Of a stretch of DNA of 5,624 bases, positions 1 to 5,624 are shown in pieces. A program made the position numbers and the translations under genes. This stretch comes from Acidobacteriota bacterium. Lineage in GTDB: Bacteria; Acidobacteriota; Terriglobia; UBA7540. The notes under the pieces were generated by a model. The model made no database searches. It was not told the origin of the DNA and worked only from the letters and a program-made list of their open reading frames with translations. Location: NCBI GenBank assembly GCA_003165615.1, contig PLWR01000616.1:1-5624 (forward strand), given 5' to 3'. Positions within the stretch are counted from its first letter, which is position 1. Every line of letters begins with the position of its first letter.

Positions 1-1249
1 ACTCCTGGCGAATGCGCACGCGCCCGTCTCCACCGTACAAGCGGGAGGTCAATTCCCTATCTTCGGGAGCATTGCCGGGCACATTGGAGTCGAGCAGCAG
101 CAGGTCGCAACGACCCACTCTCAACCGCCACACCTTGGCGCGCAACGAACCACTGCGGGTATCGATTTGCACGGTGACGGGTTCACCTGACTTCCCGATC
201 GCCACTTCCATGGGCAACTGGCTGATGTCAGTCTCAAAATACTCCTCCCGCTGCCAGCCGTCCCAATTCAGCCGCTGGCGGAAATACCCCTGGCTGTAGA
301 AGAGCCCGATCCCCACCAGAGGAATGTCGAGGTCCGAAGCGCTCTTGATGTGATCGCCGGAAAGGACTCCCAGGCCGCCGGAATAAATGGGGATCGACTC
401 ATGCAGGCCGAATTCCGCGGAAAAGTAAGCCACCGGGCGCGGCCTGAGCACGCCAGCATTTTTGGCGCCCCACGTCCGATCCCTTTGCAGATATTCACGC
501 TGCCGTCGGTAGGCGTAGTTGATTCGCCCGTGCAGAACCAATTCCCGGGCACGGCGCTCCAGCCCCGCGAGTGGGAGTGAGGCGAGCACCGATATGGGAT
601 TGTGATTGAACTGGCGCCAACGCACGGGATCGAGGTCCAGAAACAGACTGCCGGAGTCATGGTCCCAGCTCCACCAGAGATTGCGGGCCAGCGACCACAG
701 GCGCTCCTGAGAAGGGGCAATGAAGCGATCGAGAGTTCGAGCTTCACTGACCACCGGGGCAACCTGCGCGGCGGCTTCGGTGAGCATCAGAATCTCATTG
801 TCATTGTAAATGCGCGGGGACTCGGTTTGAACGGTCAGCACACCTTGCAACAGACCTTGATCAATCAGGGGGACACCCAGAAACGACCGGTAAGCGTCTT
901 CTCCAGCTTCGCTGAAGTATTTGAAACGGGGATGGTTCTTGACCTCTTCCACCGCCACGGGGTGCAGTTGCTCCGCCACCAAACCCACCAGGCCTTCATG
1001 CGTTCCCATGCGCAGAGTGCCGATACATTGAGGGCGAAGGCCCAGGGTTGCCGCCAGCACCAGGTTGACGCGATCCGGCTCCAACAAGTAGACACAACAG
1101 ACATCCGTCCGGAACCGCCGGGCGATCAAGGCGACGACGTTCATGAGGGTCTCGGCAGGCTTGTGTCCGTTGTGCGCGAGGTTGGAAATATCCTCAATCG
1201 TCAATACTTGGCTGGCATCCAGCGCATCTTCAATTTGGCCCATTCCCAT
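1..1249 (-). CDS. glgP: GAF-domain alpha-glucan (glycogen/maltodextrin) phosphorylase, N-terminal 416 residues; 3' end beyond the window
   Basis: Partial gene, open through base 1. The enzyme family (GT35, TIGR02094 type) cleaves alpha-1,4-glucans with phosphate to give glucose-1-phosphate in the cytoplasm. Reading the minus strand from ATG 1249 gives 416 codons. Residues about 15-170 form a GAF domain with strong PtsP/enzyme I-Ntr likeness: VCCVYLLEP (50-58), EGLVGLVAEQ (85-94), HPRFKY (106-111), SFLGVPL (122-128). Residues about 182-265 match the DUF3417 N-terminal part of this phosphorylase type (RNLWWSWDHDSG, 189-200). From about 270 the phosphorylase core starts: PVAYFSAEFGLHESIPIYSG (272-291), GVLSGDHIKSASDL (294-307), LYGGDGRVRIRQE (404-416). 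The PLP lysine and C-terminal half lie outside. An in-frame TGA eight codons upstream bounds the ORF. A GGGAG (1254-1258) lies 4 nt from ATG 1249 and 10 nt from ATG 1243, so either may be the start. Family assignment is very secure; a regulatory role for the GAF is inference. Confidence 0.95.
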   Translation of the reverse strand, partial: MGMGQIEDALDASQVLTIEDISNLAHNGHKPAETLMNVVALIARRFRTDVCCVYLLEPDRVNLVLAATLGLRPQCIGTLRMGTHEGLVGLVAEQLHPVAVEEVKNHPRFKYFSEAGEDAYRSFLGVPLIDQGLLQGVLTVQTESPRIYNDNEILMLTEAAAQVAPVVSEARTLDRFIAPSQERLWSLARNLWWSWDHDSGSLFLDLDPVRWRQFNHNPISVLASLPLAGLERRARELVLHGRINYAYRRQREYLQRDRTWGAKNAGVLRPRPVAYFSAEFGLHESIPIYSGGLGVLSGDHIKSASDLDIPLVGIGLFYSQGYFRQRLNWDGWQREEYFETDISQLPMEVAIGKSGEPVTVQIDTRSGSLRAKVWRLRVGRCDLLLLDSNVPGNAPEDRELTSRLYGGDGRVRIRQE

Positions 1250-1253
1250 TACT

Positions 1254-1258
1254 CTCCC
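1254..1258 (-). promoter_or_regulatory. Ribosome binding site of the GAF-phosphorylase gene
   Basis: The minus strand reads GGGAG here, 4 nt before ATG 1249 and 10 nt before the in-frame ATG 1243. Both spacings are usable, so the protein may begin MGMGQ or MGQ; the GAF domain is unaffected. Confidence 0.6.
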
Positions 1259-1483
1259 TGCCGCCAAGGACTCTCAGCGGCTTTGACAATTCGGTGCAAC
1301 ATAGCGCCGGCAAAGGTCTACCCCCGCAGGTCGAAAACCACCTGCCAACCCTTACCAAGCCTCGGCGGGCGGACGCTGCACATTAGAATGAACAATGCAG
1401 AATTCCCCTGCCCCCCAAATGCTTCTTTTGAACTCGAGCTTAGAACCCGCTGGATGGTGGGATCAAACGCTACGTCAACAAAT

Positions 1484-1512
1484 AAGATACACACGACACC
1501 TCGGGAAGTCAA
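1484..1512 (-). promoter_or_regulatory. Candidate sigma-70-type promoter for the phosphorylase gene
   Basis: On the minus strand, TTGACT (1512-1507, 5 of 6 matches to the -35 consensus) is followed after exactly 17 nt by TATCTT (1489-1484, 4 of 6 matches to the -10 consensus). Transcription would start near 1477 and leave a long leader before ATG 1249. It is the best hexamer pair I found in this gap by eye; such pairs also arise by chance, so this remains a candidate. Confidence 0.35.
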
Positions 1513-1541
1513 CCGGACGTTACATTCTTAAATGGCTTGAC

Positions 1542-1559
1542 GCGCCGGAAAGCCGGTGC
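1542..1559 (+). repeat. Small inverted repeat (hairpin) upstream of the palindromic repeats
   Basis: GCGCCGG (1542-1548) pairs with CCGGTGC (1553-1559) around an AAAG loop, with one G-U pair in plus-strand RNA. In minus-strand RNA the same position becomes an A-C mismatch, so the fold is weaker in the sense direction of the genes here. No T-run follows, so it does not look like a classical intrinsic terminator. Confidence 0.3.
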
Positions 1560-1563
1560 TGGC

Positions 1564-1585
1564 GTCATTGGGAATGGGAATCCCC
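1564..1585 (+). repeat. Degenerate copy of the palindromic intergenic repeat
   Basis: This stretch keeps both outer ends of the intact element at 1598-1623 in the same orientation (GTCATT at the left, GGGAATCC at the right) but has lost the central GC-rich stem and a few bases. It begins 34 bp before the intact copy. I read it as a decayed tandem partner; chance resemblance is possible because the shared parts are short. Confidence 0.4.
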
Positions 1586-1597
1586 TTCGAAACGCTT

Positions 1598-1623
1598 GTC
1601 ATTCCCGCGAAGGCGGGAATCCA
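1598..1623 (+). repeat. REP-like palindromic repeat (CATTCCCGCG..GCGGGAATCC type) just after the transporter stop codon
   Basis: A perfect 8-bp inverted repeat, ATTCCCGC (1601-1608) and GCGGGAAT (1613-1620), surrounds a GAAG loop, with flanks GTC and CCA. This consensus is a dispersed intergenic palindrome found in many bacterial genomes, the dRS3-like repeats of Neisseria being one known relative. It begins three bases beyond the transporter stop codon, where a hairpin could protect the mRNA 3' end or weakly stop transcription. No T-run follows on the minus strand, so it is not a standard intrinsic terminator. The hairpin is certain from the sequence; the dispersed-repeat identity rests on memory of the consensus, and the role is inferred. 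Confidence 0.75.
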
Positions 1624-1626
1624 CCC

Positions 1627-2676
1627 TCAGCTCGCCAAGCTGCCCGACCAACCCAGAATCCCAATCGCCACCAGGAGGATTGCCAATCCCACGGTCATCA
1701 AGCGGCGAGCTGCACGCGAGCTGAGTTTCCACTCTCCCGTCAGGAAGCCAATGCAATTGGCGGTAACCAGGCTGACCACCAAACTGAGCGGCCAGCCGAT
1801 GGCCGGTCCCAGTTTGCCGAGCTTGGTCGCCGCCGCGCCGTAAGAAAAAAGGCCGCCTGCCCACAGCAGGCCCATGAGAATCGCGAGCCCATAAAGGGGC
1901 GCCGATTTCGCCTGCCGGAAGTTGGACCAAGTTCGATTCTTGCCCAGCAAGTATCCACAATAAGCCAGATTGGCAATAGCGCCGCTTTCCAGCACCAGCA
2001 ACCAGATTACAGTGGACCCAGCAAAGGGGCTATGGCCCGCCTGAACCGCACTGGCGATAATCCCCTGCGACAGGCTATAACCCACGTTCATAAGAGCCGA
2101 AAGGATGCCAGCCCCCGCGCAAATCACCAGGCCCACGCCAAAGGGACGGGCGGCGCCCACCATTTGCCGGGAGGCAGGGGTCCCGGCTTTTTCGCTCCGT
2201 TCCCGCAGGATTCCCGCGTAGCCGCAGAAGCCCATGCCGGCCAGAGCCGTTACCGTTCCCAGCATGATCGCTTTGCCTTGGGGTTGGCCGAATCGTTCTG
2301 GCGCCAGGATCAAAAGGGGCAGGAAGGACCCCAGGGCGGCGCTGGTGGCGAGCACCAGGGTGTTCGCCATCGAGATGCCAACGGCACTCACTCCGAGCCC
2401 GAACAGAATGGCGCCAAACCCCCAGATGAAGCCCGTGGCGAGTGCAATCATCTCCGCGCGTGCCGGCGCGGCCGCAAGCACTTGCAGCGGATGCGCGACG
2501 CTGAGGACTAATACGATGGGCGGTACGATCACGCAGGCAACCACAATAAAAAGGGCCCAGACAGTCTCCCACGCCCAGCGGCTCAGATAGCGCATGGGCA
2601 GGGTGAAATTTCCATTCATAAGGCCCGACATAACCGCCAATGAAATTCCCAAATAAATCGCTGAGGTATCGATCAT
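1627..2676 (-). CDS. rhaT: RhaT-family sugar/proton symporter (L-rhamnose-proton symporter family)
   Basis: The 349-residue inner-membrane permease matches Escherichia coli RhaT (344 residues) in length and in several landmarks recalled from that protein: WAWETVW (34-40) for WSWETMW, GFIWGFGAILFGLGVSAVG (82-100) for the conserved second helix pair, SGAIANLAYC (231-240) for GGAIINLGFC, and a C-terminal GEWKLSSRAARR loop (314-325) followed by a last helix. About ten hydrophobic segments alternate with short loops; the longest polar loop is at about 157-177 (RERSEKAGTPASRQ), as in a protein built of two five-helix halves. RhaT imports L-rhamnose with protons, but no rhamnose catabolic gene is visible here, so the true substrate may be another deoxysugar. 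ATG 2676 is the only suitable in-frame start; its AAGGAAGG ribosome site (2689-2696) lies 12 nt away, somewhat far. It sits 64 bp after the propeller-phosphatase gene and is probably cotranscribed with it. Confidence 0.88.
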   Translation of the reverse strand: MIDTSAIYLGISLAVMSGLMNGNFTLPMRYLSRWAWETVWALFIVVACVIVPPIVLVLSVAHPLQVLAAAPARAEMIALATGFIWGFGAILFGLGVSAVGISMANTLVLATSAALGSFLPLLILAPERFGQPQGKAIMLGTVTALAGMGFCGYAGILRERSEKAGTPASRQMVGAARPFGVGLVICAGAGILSALMNVGYSLSQGIIASAVQAGHSPFAGSTVIWLLVLESGAIANLAYCGYLLGKNRTWSNFRQAKSAPLYGLAILMGLLWAGGLFSYGAAATKLGKLGPAIGWPLSLVVSLVTANCIGFLTGEWKLSSRAARRLMTVGLAILLVAIGILGWSGSLAS

Positions 2677-2688
2677 GATGATTTCGTG

Positions 2689-2696
2689 CCTTCCTT
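2689..2696 (-). promoter_or_regulatory. Ribosome binding site of the RhaT-family gene, long spacing
   Basis: The minus strand reads AAGGAAGG, with 12 nt between its end and ATG 2676. This is longer than the usual 5-9 nt and may mean modest translation. No alternative in-frame ATG exists upstream; the upstream ATG near 2710 is in another frame. Confidence 0.5.
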
Positions 2697-2740
2697 GTAA
2701 TCGGCTGCATCCGAGGCGCCAAGGCTAACTGTAAAGTGCC

Positions 2741-5506
2741 CTAGCGTTCCTTGTTCATCTCGCGACGAATCCGCGTCGGGTCATCGAGCGGCTCCGAGGG
2801 AGGAAGCGGTTTCCCTTTGCTCAAGCTGTAAAGAGGATCGCGCGCTTTGCCGGGATCGAAGATGCGGGTGTCCGAAGGCAGCGCCACATACGGGGAAACA
2901 TCCTGGACGTCAGTGAAACTATCAGCAAGGTCGGTGGCCGCAGCATCATACTGATTGAGAGGCGGAAGGCCCATGATGCGCTCCAGGGTTTTGAGAATAC
3001 TCAGCATGCTGGTATGCGCATGGGAAACGTTGCGGCGCGAAAAGGGACTGACCACCAGCAGCACACTGCGGTGGGCATCGACGTGGTCACGCCCATTCTG
3101 CGCGTCATCTTCCGTAATGAAGACGGCCATCTCCGGCCAGAACCTGCTGTGGGAAAGGAGGTCGATAAATTTGCCGAGTGCCAGATCGTTATCCGCAACG
3201 TATGACGCGCGATAGGCGTAACCATCCCCCGGCCGCGGCTTCGCGGTGTGGTCATTGGGCAGCCAGATATAGATGAATTGGGGAAGTTCCTGCTGCCCGA
3301 TCACATAGCGCTCTTCAAACTCCTTCTTAAATTGCTGAAAGCGGTACTGATCCGGAATCGACGTATTGAACATGGGATAGGTTCGCGAAGTGTTGGAGTA
3401 AAGCGATTCCGGAACGGGGATGTTAATCCCCAGCCGCAGCCCCGTGGGTTCATATCCCTCCTCAATTTCCCCGGAGAGCCCTTCGCCATAATTCCGAAAG
3501 GTCTTGCCATGGCGCGCCAGATGATCCCACAGCGAGCCCGCTTCAAGATAATCCTCCGGGCGCAAAGAGGAACCTTCCCCCATGCTCGTACGCCCGGGGG
3601 CATTGTCATCGTAATACAGATGCGAACGTCCCCCGTAAGCAGGCGGCATCATCGATTCAACCCATTCATTGGGGTAGCTATCCACCAGCCAGTGGTGCCC
3701 GTCAAAGGAAACGTCCGAATCCACATAGTAGTTATCGCTGAGGCCAAAGCGCTCGGCGAGGGCGTGATGGTTGGGGGTGACGCGCACGTGCTCCAGGGTC
3801 GGCTGGCCGTCTCCACGAACTTCGGCATCCAGCCCCCAGCGCGCCAGGGTGGGATCGCCATTCACTTCCTGGCCGCCCATCGTTCGGATGTCGCCGAAAA
3901 CTTCGTCATAGGAGCGATTCTCCTTGACGATAAGCACGACGTGGTGAATGCGCGAGCTGGGTCCGCCGACGGCGGGAAGGGGGAAGTCGGCAGGTCGTTG
4001 CTTGGGCGGTGCAAGGGGTTCAAAACCGTTGTTGCGAATAACCTTGCCCGTTAGTTCCGCCAGTTCGGAGTCCCGTGGCACGGGGATGATGGACACGGTG
4101 CCTTTGGTGATGTCGCCGATATAGTCTCCGGCCGGCCCTTTTTGGAAATTCGCGCCCCCGTTGGGTCCGGCGCCGTAGCCCTTGGCGTTGGCCACATAGA
4201 GGGTTTTCCCGTGTTTGCTCACGGCAACTCGCGCCGGAAACCAGCCCGTGGGGATATAGCCCAGCACGGTCTTGCGCCGGGTATCGAACACCGCGACGGC
4301 ATTGATTCCCGCACAGGCAATGTACAAGCGCAATTCATCCGGGCTGAGCGCGAGGCCGAAAGGCAGAACCCCTCGCAAGCCGCCCACGCCGGGCGCAGGC
4401 TCCAGCCGCAGCGTGGCAATCAGGCGATTCTTCCGCGTGTCCAGAATACTGATACTGTCCTGGGCGGAGTTCGAAACATAAGCGCGGTTGTGCCCCGCCA
4501 CGACAGCGCCGGGACTTGACCCGCCTACGGATTTGTTCCCGATCGCCAGTCCAGTGCGGATGCGAGCCTGCACGGTCGGGGGGCTCCCCTTCGCGTCGAG
4601 GATAAAAACCGAATTTGACTCGGGCACGTTGGGGTCGCCCAAGCCGGGTATTCTCTTCCCCGCGATGATGGTGCCCTGCTCCGCTTCCGGTGTCCCCGTG
4701 GCGAAGGGTGGAAAATCCAGCCCGGTTTCCTTCGCCCGCGCCAAATCAAATCCTGGAATCACCGAATATTGGAACGTTCCGACGTTGGAGACGTAGATAC
4801 GATCGCCCCCGGGGCTCACGGCCACGGCGAAGGGCAGCCTCCCCACACCCACGCGCCATCGGATGCTTCCCCCGCGAGTTTCTATCACCACCAATTCGAA
4901 GTGGGCAAGGTCCAGAGCATAAAGAAGCTCGCCATCCGGAGAAAGCGCCAGCGCCCCGCTAAAGCTGTGGCGATAAGCCTTCCCGTTAAACTCCCCGTCC
5001 AAGGCCACCACTTGCGACCGCTGCCCGATTTGCAGGTCATACACATCGATTTTGCCAGTGTCCCCTTCCGAAACATAAGCCGTCCGGTTGTCTCCGGCGA
5101 TGGCGAGCCCCATATAGACGCTGGAGGGCTCCACGTCGGAGTGTTTGGGCGGGTAGCCAGGGGGAATCTGCTGCACATCGGGCGTGCTGCTGCCCAGCGA
5201 ACTGATGATCGAAAGCGAGAACGGCCAGGTGCCGGTATTGGCTGTCACCAGCAATTTCCCATCGGGGCTCAGCGCCATCCCGTAGGGGTGCGGCTCCACG
5301 GTAACTTGCACCCCTTCCGGCGTGATTAATCGCCCGTTGGGTAGAACAGTTTCGCCCGTCGGATTGATTTGGGTTGGCAGGTCCCCCGCCGGCGCGGCCA
5401 AATAGATTCTCCTATTGCCCCTTCCCGCCTTCACCAGCATCGGTGGCTTCACAATCAAATACAATGCCACCATAACCAAGCCCACGAGCAGAACCACTCG
5501 TCGCAT
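2741..5506 (-). CDS. Exported YncE-type beta-propeller / alkaline-phosphatase-superfamily phosphoesterase fusion
   Basis: Numbering uses ATG 5506 (921 residues). Residues 3-19 form one hydrophobic helix after MRR, a signal anchor or uncleaved signal peptide with no lipobox cysteine, placing the protein outside the cytoplasmic membrane. Seven YVTN/YncE-like repeats follow, at about 72-90, 132-147, 184-199, 223-241, 331-348, 380-399 and 423-441 (typical core ALSPDGELLY), enough for a seven-bladed propeller; an insertion of some 90 residues separates the fourth and fifth. After a linker (about 460-515) comes a PF04185-type phosphoesterase domain: VKENRSYDEVFGD (527-539, metal-ligand E529 and N530), DNYY (591-594), SFDGHHW (600-606, Ser600 a possible nucleophile by position), ITEDDAQNGRDHVDAH (797-812, metal-ligand D and H residues) and SMLSILKTLERIMGLPPL (833-850). 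The tail is charged and proline-rich. This architecture matches database proteins called bifunctional YncE family/alkaline phosphatase family protein; their physiological substrate is not known to me. All expected catalytic motifs look intact. It leads a likely two-gene operon with the RhaT-family permease. Confidence 0.92.
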   Translation of the reverse strand: MRRVVLLVGLVMVALYLIVKPPMLVKAGRGNRRIYLAAPAGDLPTQINPTGETVLPNGRLITPEGVQVTVEPHPYGMALSPDGKLLVTANTGTWPFSLSIISSLGSSTPDVQQIPPGYPPKHSDVEPSSVYMGLAIAGDNRTAYVSEGDTGKIDVYDLQIGQRSQVVALDGEFNGKAYRHSFSGALALSPDGELLYALDLAHFELVVIETRGGSIRWRVGVGRLPFAVAVSPGGDRIYVSNVGTFQYSVIPGFDLARAKETGLDFPPFATGTPEAEQGTIIAGKRIPGLGDPNVPESNSVFILDAKGSPPTVQARIRTGLAIGNKSVGGSSPGAVVAGHNRAYVSNSAQDSISILDTRKNRLIATLRLEPAPGVGGLRGVLPFGLALSPDELRLYIACAGINAVAVFDTRRKTVLGYIPTGWFPARVAVSKHGKTLYVANAKGYGAGPNGGANFQKGPAGDYIGDITKGTVSIIPVPRDSELAELTGKVIRNNGFEPLAPPKQRPADFPLPAVGGPSSRIHHVVLIVKENRSYDEVFGDIRTMGGQEVNGDPTLARWGLDAEVRGDGQPTLEHVRVTPNHHALAERFGLSDNYYVDSDVSFDGHHWLVDSYPNEWVESMMPPAYGGRSHLYYDDNAPGRTSMGEGSSLRPEDYLEAGSLWDHLARHGKTFRNYGEGLSGEIEEGYEPTGLRLGINIPVPESLYSNTSRTYPMFNTSIPDQYRFQQFKKEFEERYVIGQQELPQFIYIWLPNDHTAKPRPGDGYAYRASYVADNDLALGKFIDLLSHSRFWPEMAVFITEDDAQNGRDHVDAHRSVLLVVSPFSRRNVSHAHTSMLSILKTLERIMGLPPLNQYDAAATDLADSFTDVQDVSPYVALPSDTRIFDPGKARDPLYSLSKGKPLPPSEPLDDPTRIRREMNKER

Positions 5507-5513
5507 AAGATGT

Positions 5514-5518
5514 CTCCC
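5514..5518 (-). promoter_or_regulatory. Ribosome binding site that sets the start of the propeller-phosphatase
   Basis: The minus strand reads GGGAG, 7 nt before ATG 5506. Starting there puts the hydrophobic export helix directly at the N terminus (MRRVVLLVGLV). The longer options, GTG 5563, GTG 5560 and ATG 5548, would add 14-19 polar residues (with KDGGDGVGR) ahead of the helix, atypical for an export signal. A purine-rich stretch before GTG 5563 keeps that start possible, but less likely. Confidence 0.7.
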
Positions 5519-5624
5519 AACCCCATCCCCACCATCTTTTCGTAGCATGTCAGAGGCCACCACCTCCGCCTCAGGGCTCCGTCAAAGTCCCTGATGCGGG
5601 ACATCTCCAGAGCTATGAATACAC
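5519..5624 (-). other. Upstream region of the propeller-phosphatase gene, no clear promoter
   Basis: The right edge of the window. An in-frame TGA twelve to thirteen codons before GTG 5563 closes the reading frame, so the gene does not extend further upstream. A TTGACG is present on the minus strand near 5580, but no matching -10 hexamer stands at 16-18 nt. The promoter may lie outside the window, or the gene may be read from an upstream neighbour. Confidence 0.4.

Larger units (their letters stand above)
1250..1597. other. Intergenic region between transporter and phosphorylase genes, no supported gene
   Basis: About 350 bp without a credible gene. Open frames exist on both strands, but they have no recognisable family, no good ribosome binding site and, for the longest one on the plus strand, run antisense through the GAF-phosphorylase coding region. 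What the stretch does hold: a candidate promoter facing the phosphorylase (1484-1512), a 7-bp hairpin with AAAG loop (1542-1559), and a decayed copy of the palindromic repeat (1564-1585). If the promoter is right, the phosphorylase mRNA has a leader of about 220-230 nt with no riboswitch that I recognise. Confidence 0.6.

Noticed and set aside
1318..1512. 64-codon minus-strand frame in the intergenic gap, considered as a small gene
   Set aside because: No good ribosome binding site, no family likeness, and the candidate promoter overlaps its first codons, so a leader region is the simpler reading.
602..1531. 309-codon open frame on the plus strand
   Set aside because: It is antisense to the GAF part of the phosphorylase, which has clear family motifs in the opposite strand; the frame shows no recognisable domain and is a by-product of GC-rich coding DNA.
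1598..1623. Palindromic repeat considered as a single CRISPR repeat or an intrinsic terminator
   Set aside because: Only one intact copy is present with no regular spacers, and no T-run follows the hairpin on the minus strand.
1537..2511. 324-codon open frame on the plus strand
   Set aside because: It is antisense to the RhaT-family gene; the translation is rich in Gln, Arg, Gly and His without hydrophobic cores, typical of a shadow frame.
2075..2722. 215-codon open frame on the minus strand overlapping the transporter
   Set aside because: It overlaps the convincing RhaT-family frame on the same strand in another phase, and its Arg/Gly/His-rich translation has no membrane helices or known motif.
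3248..4054. 268-codon open frame on the plus strand
   Set aside because: It lies entirely antisense to the phosphoesterase domain, where the catalytic motifs are intact; no family resemblance was seen.

Overview
The window is GC-rich bacterial DNA, apparently chromosomal. It carries three genes, all read from the minus strand. In transcription order they are: an exported seven-bladed YncE-type propeller fused to an alkaline-phosphatase-superfamily phosphoesterase (about 5506 to 2741), a RhaT-family sugar/proton symporter (2676 to 1627), and the 5' two-thirds or less of a GAF-containing alpha-glucan phosphorylase (1249 to beyond base 1). No rRNA, tRNA, transposase, phage gene or CRISPR array is visible. 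The mix of a YncE/phosphatase fusion, a RhaT-type porter and a DUF3417-type glucan phosphorylase suggests a heterotrophic soil or sediment bacterium, possibly an Acidobacteriota member. That placement is inference from gene content and base composition only.

Region by region: 5507-5624 is a short upstream stretch that holds the ribosome binding site of the propeller-phosphatase but no clear promoter. The propeller-phosphatase and the transporter are 64 bp apart on the same strand with no obvious terminator between them, so they probably share a transcript. Three bases after the transporter stop codon lies a near-perfect hairpin of the widespread 'CATTCCCGCG..GCGGGAATCC' repeat type, with a decayed second copy about 34 bp further on. 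The remaining gap down to 1250 is non-coding and carries one reasonable sigma-70-like promoter facing the phosphorylase gene. That gene has a good ribosome binding site and runs out of the left edge after 416 codons.

Functionally, the first two genes could form a small surface-to-cytoplasm unit: a periplasmic or membrane-anchored hydrolase of unknown phosphoester substrate, and a permease that imports a deoxysugar or similar compound. The third gene is a separate cytoplasmic glycogen/maltodextrin-degrading enzyme. Its N-terminal GAF domain resembles the one in PtsP (enzyme I-Ntr), which suggests ligand or redox/nitrogen-linked control of glucan breakdown. This GAF-phosphorylase fusion is the most interesting protein here. 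I did not find a convincing wholly new system in the window.
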